Assembly (NCBI GenBank): GCA_964406465.1
Contig: CAYORT010000016.1
Location: 7,178 to 71,177 of the forward strand
Source of the DNA: JAHEZL01 sp964406465
GTDB lineage: Bacteria > Bacteroidota > Bacteroidia > Flavobacteriales_C > GCA-002722245
Direction: 5' to 3'
Length of the DNA: 64,000 bases
Part shown: positions 27,122-37,110 of the stretch, piece after piece
Numbering within the stretch: the first letter of the stretch is position 1
Layout: every line of letters begins with the position of its first letter
Notes under the pieces: model-generated
The model's database searches: none
Seen by the model: only the letters and a program-made list of their open reading frames with translations
What the model was told of the DNA's origin: nothing
Translations under genes and position numbers: made by a program

Positions 27122-29719
27122 ATGGCAGATAAAACAAATAACGAAGACGATTACCAAGAGTTGAACCAAGACAACAGCGATGCTCATTTAGAGAACATTG
27201 TTGCTGTTCGTGGTATGTACGAAAACTGGTTTTTGGATTATGCTTCGTACGTTATTTTAGAGCGTGCCGTACCTCATGTTGATGATGGTTTAAAACCTGT
27301 TCAGCGTCGTGCCTTATATTCTATGTGGGAGCTAGAAGATGGTCGTTACAATAAGGTGGCGAACATTGTAGGTAACACCATGAAATACCACCCTCACGGT
27401 GATGTCTCTATTGCCGATGCTTTGGTGAATGTGGGACAAAAAGATTTGCTAATCGACTGTCAGGGTAACTGGGGAAATATATTAACAGGAGATAGAGCTG
27501 CTGCTTCACGTTATATTGAAGCACGTTTAACCAAGTTTGCTTTAGAGGTAGCCTTCAATCCAAAAACCACCGAGTGGATGGATTCTTATGATGGTAGAAA
27601 TAAGGAGCCTATCACCATTCCAATGAAGTTTCCGTTATTGTTGGCGCAAGGTGTTGAAGGTATTGCTGTTGGTTTAGCTTGTAAAATTTTACCTCATAAT
27701 TTCATTGAATTGATTGATGCTTCTATCGCTCGTTTACGCGGTAGAAATACTCAGCTTTTCCCCGATTTTCCAACAGGTGGATTGATTGATGTATCAAACT
27801 ATAACGATGGTTTGCGTGGTGGTAGAATTCGTGTTAGAGCTAAAATCGTTAAGGTAGATAAGAAGACTTTGTGCATCACAGAAATTCCTTTTTCAACTAC
27901 AACAACTTCTTTAATGGAGTCGATTGTAAAGGCCACCGAAAAAGGAAAGATTAAGATTAGAAATATTGAAGACAATACATCCGACAAAGTGGAAATTATG
28001 ATTCACTTACCGGCTGGTATTTCTCCCGATACTACCATGGATGCCTTGTATGCATTCACCGATTGTGAGGTTTCTATTTCTCCAAATGCCTGTGTGATTC
28101 ATGATGATAAACCTAAGTTTTTAGGTGTTGCCGAAATGTTGAAGCGCTCAACAGAATTCTCTTTAGAGCTGCTAAAAAGAGAGTTGGAAATACGCAAAGA
28201 AGAATTAGAAAAATTGTGGCATTTCGCTTCTCTAGAAAGAATATTTATTGAGAAAAGAATTTACCGAAATATTGAAGAGTGCGAAACGTGGGAAGATGTA
28301 ATTAAAACTATTCACAAAGGTTTAAAACCTCATTTGAAAAAGTTGATTCGTCCGGTTACCGATGAAGATGTGGCTCGACTCACAGAAATAAAAATCAAAC
28401 GTATTTCTAAATTCGATAGCGATAAAGCGAACAACGATATTTTAATGCTCGAAGAGCAGTTGAAAGAGGTACAACATCATTTAGAAAACCTTATCGATTA
28501 TGCTGTAGAGTATTTCAAAAATTTGAAAAAGAAATACGGAGAGGGGAGAGAGCGCAAAACTGAAATTAGAACTTTTGAAAATATTCAAGCTACCGATGTA
28601 ATCATCGCCAACAGAAAACTATATGTTGATAAGGAAGAAGGTTTCATTGGTTGGGGTATCAAGAAAGACGACAATTATGTTGCCGACTGTTCTGAGATTG
28701 ACGATATCATTGTTTTCTTAGAAGATGGAACATTAAAGGTGGTGAAGGTGGCCAACAAAGTCTTTGTTGGTAAAGGAATTATTTACTGCAACGTTTGGAA
28801 AAAAGCCGACGAGAGAACCATCTATAATGTGATTTACCAAGATGGAGCAAAAGGTTATGCCATGGTTAAACGTTTTGCTGTTACCGGAGTAACACGCGAT
28901 AAAGATTATCAAATTACCAAAGGTACTGTTGGCTCTAAAGTATTGTATTTCTCAGCCAATCCCAATGGTGAAGCCGAAATTGTGAACATTCAATTAAAGC
29001 CAATTCCGGGCATCAAGAAGTTTAATTTCGATTACGATTTTAAACTGCTTACCATCAAAGGAAGAAATTCATTGGGTAATATTTTGTCGAAATATCCGGT
29101 GAAAAAAGTGATGCTGAAAGAGCAAGGTGTTTCTACTTTATCGGCATTGAAAATTTGGTTTGACGATGTAACTAGAAGATTGAATACTGAGGAGCGCGGA
29201 CAATTTTTAGGTGAGTTCCGTGGCGATGATAAGATATTGGTGATCATGCAATCGGGACACTACATGTTGCACCCTTGCAAGCTGGATACGCACTTTGAAG
29301 AAGACATGATCTTAATTGAGAAATGGATTCCTAAAAAACCTGTTTCTTGTATCTATTTTGATCCTACTAAAAAAGCATTCAACGTTAAACGTTTTTTAAT
29401 AGAGCCAACCGAAAGAAAAGTATTGTTTATCGGCGAAGAAGAAGGCTCTTATATGGAATATGTAAGCACCGATTGGCGACCAGTAATTGAAGTGGTATTC
29501 TCTAAGGAAGGTGGAAAAGAAAAACCATCAGAACAAGTAATTTTAGATGAATTCATTTCTGTAAAAGGATTGAAAGCTATAGGTAATCGCCTATCGCCAA
29601 ACAAAATCAAACATATCAACCGACTAGAACCTCTTGAACCACCTGCAGAAGCTTTTGAAGAAGAAGAGGAAGAAGGTGGTGAAGAAGATGCGCAGGGGAC
29701 GATTGAGTTTGAGGAGTAG
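27122..29719 (+). CDS. parC: DNA topoisomerase IV subunit A
   Basis: ParC cuts and rejoins DNA. The active tyrosine is Y131 in AAASRYIEAR, and the GNTMKYHPHGD motif at 84-94 marks the DNA-gate winged helix. The 865-residue chain continues with a tower and coiled coil (about 330-470), then beta-pinwheel-like C-terminal repeats (about 500-800) and an acidic tail (EEEEEEGGEED). No GyrA-box is evident, consistent with topoisomerase IV. Its partner parE lies directly upstream. Confidence 0.92.
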   Translation: MADKTNNEDDYQELNQDNSDAHLENIVAVRGMYENWFLDYASYVILERAVPHVDDGLKPVQRRALYSMWELEDGRYNKVANIVGNTMKYHPHGDVSIADALVNVGQKDLLIDCQGNWGNILTGDRAAASRYIEARLTKFALEVAFNPKTTEWMDSYDGRNKEPITIPMKFPLLLAQGVEGIAVGLACKILPHNFIELIDASIARLRGRNTQLFPDFPTGGLIDVSNYNDGLRGGRIRVRAKIVKVDKKTLCITEIPFSTTTTSLMESIVKATEKGKIKIRNIEDNTSDKVEIMIHLPAGISPDTTMDALYAFTDCEVSISPNACVIHDDKPKFLGVAEMLKRSTEFSLELLKRELEIRKEELEKLWHFASLERIFIEKRIYRNIEECETWEDVIKTIHKGLKPHLKKLIRPVTDEDVARLTEIKIKRISKFDSDKANNDILMLEEQLKEVQHHLENLIDYAVEYFKNLKKKYGEGRERKTEIRTFENIQATDVIIANRKLYVDKEEGFIGWGIKKDDNYVADCSEIDDIIVFLEDGTLKVVKVANKVFVGKGIIYCNVWKKADERTIYNVIYQDGAKGYAMVKRFAVTGVTRDKDYQITKGTVGSKVLYFSANPNGEAEIVNIQLKPIPGIKKFNFDYDFKLLTIKGRNSLGNILSKYPVKKVMLKEQGVSTLSALKIWFDDVTRRLNTEERGQFLGEFRGDDKILVIMQSGHYMLHPCKLDTHFEEDMILIEKWIPKKPVSCIYFDPTKKAFNVKRFLIEPTERKVLFIGEEEGSYMEYVSTDWRPVIEVVFSKEGGKEKPSEQVILDEFISVKGLKAIGNRLSPNKIKHINRLEPLEPPAEAFEEEEEEGGEEDAQGTIEFEE

Positions 29720-29769
29720 TCATCTCTTTTTACAATTAATGTTTTATCATCATAGTTAAAGGCATTTAT

Positions 29770-30207
29770 ATGTTTACGGAAAGCAAGAAGAATATTTTTA
29801 TATGTGTGTTTTTTGTTTTTTCTAGTTTACTTGTTTTTTCTCAAAAAAAGTCAATTCAAGGTTGTTGGGAAGAGCGCACTGAGTTTGGTTCAAAAAGTCA
29901 ATGGCAATTTGAAAAAGATAGTTTTGTAAATGTAGAAATTACGTACGACAGTATTAAACAAGTCTCTCCAAGACTTGAAGTCATGGCTGGTAGATATTAC
30001 GTTAAAAATGATACGCTAATCCTATTGTTTTTCCCAGATTATGATGATGCTTCTTCTTTGAGAATTCTCATTAGCAATCAACGTAAAAATGAAATGGTTT
30101 TGGGTTCTGTTTATAAAGTAAAGTATAAGAGGACTGAAAGTATTTCTAAATGTCGGCGTATTGAATTAGGAAATGACAAATTTTATTGGGAAATAATAAC
30201 CCAGTGA
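29770..30207 (+). CDS. Secreted lipocalin-like protein, unknown function
   Basis: The 145-residue protein has a signal peptide (hydrophobic about 9-24, cleavage near FSQ). The mature part begins IQGCWEERTEFGSKSQWQF, a pattern common in lipocalin-like beta-barrel domains of Bacteroidetes secreted proteins (a short GxW stretch, then a strand with KDSF). I cannot name a ligand. It starts 50 bases after parC and probably has its own promoter. Confidence 0.55.
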   Translation: MFTESKKNIFICVFFVFSSLLVFSQKKSIQGCWEERTEFGSKSQWQFEKDSFVNVEITYDSIKQVSPRLEVMAGRYYVKNDTLILLFFPDYDDASSLRILISNQRKNEMVLGSVYKVKYKRTESISKCRRIELGNDKFYWEIITQ

Positions 30208-30363
30208 TTTAGCGAAGCGTAATTTGAAATCTTTTTTTTGGCATTTGTAATGCCGATAAGTGAAACATGACTATCGCGATTTAAAATCGATAATATGAAG
30301 ATTATAGATTCCGCTTCGTTAAATCTGAAATTACGAAGAAATTACTATTTTGATTTTACGTTT

Positions 30364-31053
30364 ATGATTAGATTGTTCGCGCCAATATTTATCCTACTCT
30401 TTTTCATTGCTGCATGTAATTCAAGTAAAGAGAAAATAGTTTCCCAAGATGCTATTCAATTTAAAATAGGAGAATTTAAAGTAAATCATTGCTTCGACAC
30501 AGTGCTCGGAAAATTTTTGTTTTTAGATGAACAAATTGGAGGGAATGTTAAGTTAGTAAGAACCGAACATGGAAATTTTTATAAATATACAATTGTAAAT
30601 GATACTGAATTTGTGTTTAGTTGTGGTAGAGAAAGCAAAGAGGTTTTCGTAAGAAAATACTATTGTGAAAAGTATACAAGAATTCCAGATTTAGTTTATG
30701 AAAATTATGACTATCTAGTTTTTAGTACCAAAACTGGTTCTGATACATGGACGGATGATATCGTACATTTTAATCCTGATACACTTATTCAAACTCAAGC
30801 TCTTTGTTTCGATACGATACACCGAAGATTTGTTGATATGACCGAGGATTATGAAAAGAATGAAGTTTTTTTTTATGTTCATGACCTTAGCTTTAAGTCA
30901 ACAGATACTTTAAAATCTAATTATTATAAATTTCGACAAGATGGTGTGCCTTCCTTAAGTATATCGAATGTTCATCTAAGTGATTTTAAGTTGTTTTATT
31001 CTATTCAACTCGCTAATGATTCTTTGGTAACTGATTCATTGAATATTGAATAG
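30364..31053 (+). CDS. Predicted lipoprotein of unknown function
   Basis: I use the ATG at 30364, because it begins with a clear lipoprotein signal (MIRLFAPIFILLFFIAAC, cysteine at residue 18); the open frame extends 23 codons upstream without signal character. The mature 212 residues are beta-rich with many FD, YD and KTG stretches and one possible Cys pair. No family is recognised. It ends just before the nested inverted repeat at 31074-31210. Confidence 0.6.
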   Translation: MIRLFAPIFILLFFIAACNSSKEKIVSQDAIQFKIGEFKVNHCFDTVLGKFLFLDEQIGGNVKLVRTEHGNFYKYTIVNDTEFVFSCGRESKEVFVRKYYCEKYTRIPDLVYENYDYLVFSTKTGSDTWTDDIVHFNPDTLIQTQALCFDTIHRRFVDMTEDYEKNEVFFYVHDLSFKSTDTLKSNYYKFRQDGVPSLSISNVHLSDFKLFYSIQLANDSLVTDSLNIE

Positions 31054-31073
31054 GTGAATAGTTCCCCCGCCAA

Positions 31074-31210
31074 GCTTAGGCTGCATTTTCTTTTGCCTAA
31101 GCGATTTTCACACTCCCTAAGCCTTTGGCTTCTTTTATTAGTTTACAAAACACGAGGCGAAGCCTTTGAAGTGATAGAACCGCTTAGGCAAAAGAAAATG
31201 CAGCCTAAGC
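31074..31210. repeat. Nested inverted repeat, MITE/REP-like
   Basis: Arms 31074-31103 and 31181-31210 are exact 30-base inverted repeats around a 77-base centre. Each arm is itself an 8-base inverted repeat (GCTTAGGC and GCCTAAGC, 13-base loop), so the region can form one long hairpin or two small ones. Another CCTAAGCC lies in the centre at 31115-31122, along with an AAGCC-TTT-GGCTT hairpin and GGCTTC/GAAGCC pairing. There is no transposase reading frame. It sits in a 242-base gap between genes. Confidence 0.75.
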
Positions 31211-31295
31211 GGGGCGAAGGTCACTAACATTCATTATCCCTTTTTTTCTTTCCCAAAACATTTATAAATTCATCACTCATTTTAATCGTAAAATC

Positions 31296-32864
31296 ATGAC
31301 TAAAAATATTTTATCCTCATTGCTATTTGTTGTGCTTGCTTTTAATTTAAATGCGCAAGATGGCTCTTTAGATTTAACTTTCAATTCAACAGGAAAGGTT
31401 ATTACTACCGTTGGAACTTTTGATGATGCGGCGTCTGATATTGCAGTGCAAGAAATTATACCCAACATGAGTAATTACAACAGCAGAAAGATAATTGCGG
31501 TGGGACAAACTTACAACGGTGTTGACTACGATTTTTTAATTACTAGATACAACGACAACGGTACCCTCGATAACACCTTTGGCAACAATGGCATCGTTTC
31601 TACTGATATTGCAAATGGCAGCGATTACGCTAAATCGGTGGCTTTGCAAAGCGATGGTAAAATTGTAGTGGGTGGATTTAGTTATGTAGGCTCAAAGTAG
31701 AGTTTTTCTTTGGCGCGTTACAAATACAATGGTACACTCGATAGTTCTTTTGGAAGCAATGGTATAGTAACAACTTCTATTGGTGCAGTGGGCGACAATG
31801 TCTTTTCAATCGCCATACAAAATGATGGTAAAATTGTTGCGGCTGGTTTTGCTACGATCGGCAATAATTACGATTTTGCTTTGGCTCGCTATGAAACAAA
31901 TGGTGCGCTAGATAATACTTTTGATGGTGATGGTATTGTTACTACCAACTTGGGTTCAGGTTCTGATGTGGTGTATGAAGTAGTGATTCAAAACGATGGG
32001 AAAATTGTTGCTGCCGGACATAGTTTTCAAGTTACCAATCATGATTTTGCGGTTGTTAGATACAACAGCAATGGTTCCTTAGACAATACCTTTAGTACCG
32101 ATGGAATTGTTACCACACCCATCACCGGTTCATTTAATGAATATGGTACCAGCGTGGCTTTAAAAAGCGATGGTAAAATTGTGGTGGCTGGTTATAGCGC
32201 CAACACTTTTATTGATTATGTAGTGGTTCAGTATGAAAGCGATGGAGATTTAGACAATTCTTTTGGTGTAAATGGCGCAGTATACACCGACTTTGGAACG
32301 TCAACCGATTATGGAAATGCATCAGATATTGTGTTGCAACTCGACGAGAAAATTTTAGTGGGCGGTTATAGAAATGATGGAGTTAAACTGAATTACGCTA
32401 TTGTGCGCTATAAAACCAGCGGAGTTGTTGATTCTACATTTGGCACAGATGGTATAGTAACTACTGATTTCAACAACAACGACGACGACGCAACTTCTAT
32501 CACTTTACAAGATGATGGAAAAATTCTTTTGGCTGGAGGCAGTCACGATGGTGTTCAAAAATCGGTGGCAATTGCACGATACGAAAACAGCAATCCAACA
32601 AACACATTGAGTTTAAATGCGCAAGAGCTAACTATTTATCCTAATCCTTTTTCCAATCAAACTACTATCAAAAGCGACAAGCTTTTAAGTAATGCCCAAT
32701 TGCGAATTCTAAATTCTGTTGGAGAAGAAGTGCTTAGAAAAGACAATATTAGCGGAAATAGTATTGTGATAAATAGAGATGAAATGGCCAATGGTTTTTA
32801 TTTTATTTCGCTTACTCAAAACAACGAAACACTATTATTTGTTAAAGCCTTATTGATAGATTAA
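31296..32864 (+). pseudogene. Delta-60-repeat T9SS protein, in-frame stop
   Basis: One reading frame of 523 codons is interrupted by a single TAG at 31698-31700; both halves are in the same frame, so this is a nonsense change, not a shift. The start has a signal peptide ending LNAQDGS. The body is a beta-propeller-like array of repeats of about 50-55 residues, with motifs such as LQSDGKIVVGG, LARYxxNGxLDxTFGxxGIVTT (delta-60 repeat family), seven or so in number. A T9SS type A sorting domain ends the protein (YPNPFSNQTT). The stop follows SYVGSK where relatives continue with a D-F/S-L-A-R-Y strand. It is a recent pseudogene, a read-through gene or a sequencing error. Confidence 0.8.
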
Positions 32865-32931
32865 TTACTTTTCTATCTTTACCGCAGGGAGATTCATTTC
32901 TACATTTTTGTAATTTTTAATACCACAACTG

Positions 32932-35313
32932 ATGAGAAAATTTCTCCTTGCTGGCCTGTTTATTCTTGCAGTAACCTCGTTGTTTGGCCAAAAAATAACG
33001 GGTATAATTCAAAACGATAGTACTAAAACTCCTCTCGAATTTGCTGTGGTTACTTTGCTTAATGCAAAAGATTCAGCTCAACTTTCGGTAGTTACCAGCA
33101 ATGAATTAGGTGCTTACAAATTCACTAATTTGAAAAAAGGGGAATACATCGTTCAGGCTTCTCATGTTGGATTTAAAGCTTACTCTTCTGCGGTGATTGT
33201 TTTAGATAATGATTCAAGTAATGTTACCCATGATATTATTTTATTGCAAGAAGTTTCTGTTACCAACACCATTACAATAAAAGCAGCAAAATCTCCTGTT
33301 AAGCAACTAGCCGGACAAACTACTGTTGATGTGGCTGGTATGACTTCGGCTACCGGACTAATGGCCATCGATCTTTTGAGAAGGATGCCCGGAGTGCTGG
33401 TGGACAACGATGATAACATCTCTTTGAAAGGTAGAAGTAATGTATCTATAATGATTGATGGCAAGATGACTTATTTGAGCTCAAAGCAAGTTGCTCAAAT
33501 TTTAAGATCAATGCCCGCCAGCGATATTGATAACATCGAAATCATCACTGCGCCATCTGCAAAATATGATGCTCAAGGAACAGGAGGTATCATCAATATC
33601 AACCTTAAGAAAACTGTGAAACAAGGTTTTTCGGGTAATGCCCAAGGTGCATACGGACAAGGTTTTTATCCTAAATATAATGGCGGAATTAATGTTGGCT
33701 ACAACATTAATAAATGGAAGTTGAATGCTTCTTACAATTATAGAAGAACAATCAATAGAAGTGTTAGCACCAATTTTAGAAATTTTGGAAAACCTGTTGA
33801 TCAGCAGATGTACGATAATAAAGGTGTATTTAGTTGGAATGGGAGTAATCAAACGTATAATTTAGGTGCCACCTATCAAGCCAATAAAAAATTAAGTGTG
33901 GGTGTTTCTCATTACGGAGTATTGTGGGGTGGTGACTGGAGTTCCAATGAAGGCGGATTGGTGCTAGATTCAAATTTAATTTCAGTGCTCGATAATGAAA
34001 CGGTTACTAAGGCGCCAAGCAAAGGTTTTTCATTAAGCACAAGTGCCGATTTTAAATACAAAATTGATTCTACTTCTTCTTTGTCATGTTCTATCTCACA
34101 TCTATATTCAGCAGAAAATGGTAATGGCAATTCATTGGTAATACAAACTAAAAATACCACCAGAGACTCTGCTGCTTTCATTAGTAAGTTGCCCGAAAAC
34201 GCAAATAATATCAGTGCCAATATCGATTATGAAAAATCGTTTTCAAAGAAATTTAAATTTGAATCGGGATTAAAGTGGGTGAATGCCATTCGCCATTACG
34301 ACTATAAGTATGATGTAACACAAAAGATAAAAATTGTTCCAGCAACCCCTTCGGCTTCCCTTTACGATTACAATGAAAACTTGGTGGCTGCGTATGTTCA
34401 AGGTGCATACAACACAGGAAAATGGGGAACCAAAATAGGGCTTAGAAGTGAATATTGGTTGGCTCATGGTAAAGAACAATTAAGTGGATTTACCATCGAT
34501 AGAAATTTCTTGCAATTTTTTCCGTCGGCATCTTTTAATTACAATTTAACGGCTAAGCATAATTTATCCTTTGCCTATTCCAAAAGAATAACTCGTCCTA
34601 ATGCAGAAATGATGAGTCCGGTAAGCTATTTTGGTGATCCATATTCTCTATTTAGTGGAAATCCTCAGGTGCTACCTGCTATTTTTCAAAGCATTGAAGT
34701 GGCACATTCCTTTGCAGATGGAATGCTTGTAACGACTGCTGGTTATGCAACCGGAAAAAATATCATTCAAGAATATGCGGTGAGTCAGCGCGATACTTCT
34801 AATATTTTAGACATGACCACCATTAATATTCCATTGCAAGAAAGCTATACTTTGTCGATGGCATTGTATGCGCCAATAAAAAAATGGTGGACTATTCAGC
34901 TGTATGGAATTGTGCTGCAAAATAGAATTGCAGGTTATTTAAGCAACGCAAAAGTTTATGTAGACAATAGTTATTTAACGGCAAATTTCTCGGCAACGTC
35001 AACTTTTAATTTACCTAAAAAGTGGACTGTAGAAGTGTCGGGATTTTATCAAATGAAGCATTTGGCTGGTTACACCATCAATGATGATTTGGGTTATTTT
35101 GCTTTAGCAGTTAAAAAAGAGATCTACGGTGGAAGAGGTTCAATTAAATTGAATTGTCAGGATATTTTCCATACCATGAAATATTCGGGCTTAAGTGTGA
35201 TAGATGGCCTTACACGCAAATATTATTACAGTTGGGACAATCAAGTTTTATGGTTATCCTTCAATTGGAAATTAGGTTCTAAATGGTTTTTAAACAAAGA
35301 AGGTAGAGAGTAA
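32932..35313 (+). CDS. TonB-dependent receptor-like outer-membrane barrel
   Basis: The 793-residue protein has a signal peptide (about 1-19), a carboxypeptidase-regulatory-like domain (about 20-105), a plug region (about 125-225, with MPGVLVDNDDNISLKGRSNVSIMIDG and the NIEIITAPSAKYDAQGTGGIINI signature) and a C-terminal outer-membrane beta-barrel. This is the Bacteroidetes receptor-like family without a clear TonB box or SusD partner. Substrate unknown. It ends with a basic residue pair before the stop rather than the aromatic end of many barrels. It faces a convergent gene six bases away. Confidence 0.85.
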   Translation: MRKFLLAGLFILAVTSLFGQKITGIIQNDSTKTPLEFAVVTLLNAKDSAQLSVVTSNELGAYKFTNLKKGEYIVQASHVGFKAYSSAVIVLDNDSSNVTHDIILLQEVSVTNTITIKAAKSPVKQLAGQTTVDVAGMTSATGLMAIDLLRRMPGVLVDNDDNISLKGRSNVSIMIDGKMTYLSSKQVAQILRSMPASDIDNIEIITAPSAKYDAQGTGGIININLKKTVKQGFSGNAQGAYGQGFYPKYNGGINVGYNINKWKLNASYNYRRTINRSVSTNFRNFGKPVDQQMYDNKGVFSWNGSNQTYNLGATYQANKKLSVGVSHYGVLWGGDWSSNEGGLVLDSNLISVLDNETVTKAPSKGFSLSTSADFKYKIDSTSSLSCSISHLYSAENGNGNSLVIQTKNTTRDSAAFISKLPENANNISANIDYEKSFSKKFKFESGLKWVNAIRHYDYKYDVTQKIKIVPATPSASLYDYNENLVAAYVQGAYNTGKWGTKIGLRSEYWLAHGKEQLSGFTIDRNFLQFFPSASFNYNLTAKHNLSFAYSKRITRPNAEMMSPVSYFGDPYSLFSGNPQVLPAIFQSIEVAHSFADGMLVTTAGYATGKNIIQEYAVSQRDTSNILDMTTINIPLQESYTLSMALYAPIKKWWTIQLYGIVLQNRIAGYLSNAKVYVDNSYLTANFSATSTFNLPKKWTVEVSGFYQMKHLAGYTINDDLGYFALAVKKEIYGGRGSIKLNCQDIFHTMKYSGLSVIDGLTRKYYYSWDNQVLWLSFNWKLGSKWFLNKEGRE

Positions 35314-35318
35314 TTCAA

Positions 35319-37040
35319 TTATTGAATAATCAACTTTTGAATGCTGCTCACTTTGCCAGTGCTTACTTCAACGAAGTGAACTCCATTGCTTAAATCCGAT
35401 TGTTGTATGGTGTATTGATTTTTACCTTGCGATTGATAGCCCACAAATCTAGAATCAATTTTTTCACCCAAGATATTGTAAATGTTCACTGTTACATATG
35501 CGCCGTCTTTCAAATCATAACTTAGGTGAACAAAGTTGTTATTGGTAGGATTAGGGTAAATCGCAAATGGGAAATCGTGGTTTGCTATCTCATTTACCGA
35601 TACATCAAGATTCTTAGATACCTTTAAGTAAAGCATGTTATTGTAATTTCCTAATGTTCCATCTTCAGAAATATAAATTCCCGGCATATCATCTTCTTGA
35701 ACAATAACGTGTAAGTGGTTGTCGACACGTTTTGCCAATGATGGAAAAACGTATTCATGATAAGTATCATTGGTGGCAACAGGAGTTATGTCATTTGGAA
35801 CCAAGCTCCAGTTGTTTCCTCCATCTGAAGATTTAATGGCGTAGATGTGTCGATAGTTTTGAGGATTTGGTCCCGGACTATAGTTCAATTCATCAAAGGC
35901 TGAATAAACAACATATAGATTTCCATTCGCATCTAACCCAGCAGAAGGCATAGAAGAAAGTCCTACCCCATAAGAAGGAAAAGTATAAGCTGGATATGTT
36001 GCCGTGGAGATTTTAAAATCGCCATCTAAATCTATTGCCTGTGCAATGCTGTGAGGTAGGTATTCTGTTTCGTTCCAATAATAAAGTCCGTTTGTCCCCG
36101 GGAAATAAGAGATTGATGAATCATTTAAATCATCATTAAGCAAACGAGTGTATCCGTACCATATATGAGCTTTATTATTGTTATCTACTAAAATTTCGGT
36201 AGCTCCATCGCAAGTGTAAGGGGTATCGGTTACCAATGTTTTCGTCTCATCAAATTTGTCGTATGGAAAATTAGAAACAACGGTTTTAGTCCAGTTGTCA
36301 CCATTGTCAGTCGATTTCAAAAGAACAACATCCGACCATTTACACCCCAATACGATGGCCACTGTGCTACCACTAGCATCGATGTTGTAGTAATCACCTT
36401 TGATAGAAACAATCCAGCTGGTATCAACGCCAGCGATGGTTGTAGGAACCGACCAATTTACGCCGCCATCGGTTGATTTAGCATACAACATATTGCCATC
36501 CATTCCATCTACCAAAACACCACCATCATCTGTCATTGGAGTAGCGGCAATTACATGAATTGTATTTCCATCGGGTCCGCCAGCTACAGCGCGGCTCCAT
36601 AAAAGGTGCTGCCCAGCAAACAATTTTTTTTCGGTCCAAGCTCCTGTGCCTTTTGCTGCTCTTGAAAGCATGATCAAGGAGGTGTCGGAATTTCTATGTG
36701 AGATTACCACTTCTTTGCCATTAGCCAGCATTAAAATGTTTGGCCAACCTGTTTTTTGAGTTTCAATTCTGTTAAGAACATTGCCCGCCGAGTATTTCCA
36801 GCTGGTGCCATTGTAGTAGTTGTAGCCGGTACCACGGTCGTTCGGACTCTTAGAGTTTGGGTTAGTTGAAAGCATCCAAACGGCAGATAAACTACCGTCG
36901 TTATTATTGATAATTCTTTTTTGAGATGATCCGTTGGTTTGAAGGTCGAAGGTTGTTGTGCCTATAGGAAAAGGCGAATAATTTTGTGCGGTTATTATAT
37001 TAGAAATCAATATAGCGCTTAGTATCAGTAAACCTCTCAT
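35319..37040 (-). CDS. Secreted sialidase-fold protein with T9SS domain
   Basis: The 573-residue protein has a signal peptide ending ITAQN. Asp-box repeats of the BNR/sialidase propeller are visible three times (STDGGVNWS near 187, STDNGDNWT and SSDGGNNWS), plus repeated YAVW/HVIV strands. I do not see the arginine triad that would settle exo-sialidase activity, so it may be another six-bladed propeller. Residues about 500-573 are a T9SS type A sorting domain (IYPNPTNNNF). Its stop is six bases from the TonB-like gene on the other strand. Confidence 0.8.
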   Translation of the reverse strand: MRGLLILSAILISNIITAQNYSPFPIGTTTFDLQTNGSSQKRIINNNDGSLSAVWMLSTNPNSKSPNDRGTGYNYYNGTSWKYSAGNVLNRIETQKTGWPNILMLANGKEVVISHRNSDTSLIMLSRAAKGTGAWTEKKLFAGQHLLWSRAVAGGPDGNTIHVIAATPMTDDGGVLVDGMDGNMLYAKSTDGGVNWSVPTTIAGVDTSWIVSIKGDYYNIDASGSTVAIVLGCKWSDVVLLKSTDNGDNWTKTVVSNFPYDKFDETKTLVTDTPYTCDGATEILVDNNNKAHIWYGYTRLLNDDLNDSSISYFPGTNGLYYWNETEYLPHSIAQAIDLDGDFKISTATYPAYTFPSYGVGLSSMPSAGLDANGNLYVVYSAFDELNYSPGPNPQNYRHIYAIKSSDGGNNWSLVPNDITPVATNDTYHEYVFPSLAKRVDNHLHVIVQEDDMPGIYISEDGTLGNYNNMLYLKVSKNLDVSVNEIANHDFPFAIYPNPTNNNFVHLSYDLKDGAYVTVNIYNILGEKIDSRFVGYQSQGKNQYTIQQSDLSNGVHFVEVSTGKVSSIQKLIIQ

Positions 37041-37110
37041 AAATCAATTTTATAGAAGGGAAGTTAAGCAAAAATGAAATAAATGCAATATTAAATTGAG
37101 AGTCAACTTA

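Noticed and set aside
30208..30294. Small palindromes such as GGCAT/ATGCC and CGATTT/AAATCG
   Set aside because: Short, with no T run in a useful place; could be a weak terminator but not enough to call.
35319..37040. Calling the Asp-box protein a sialidase
   Set aside because: Asp boxes show only a propeller fold; the catalytic arginines, tyrosine and glutamate were not found with certainty.
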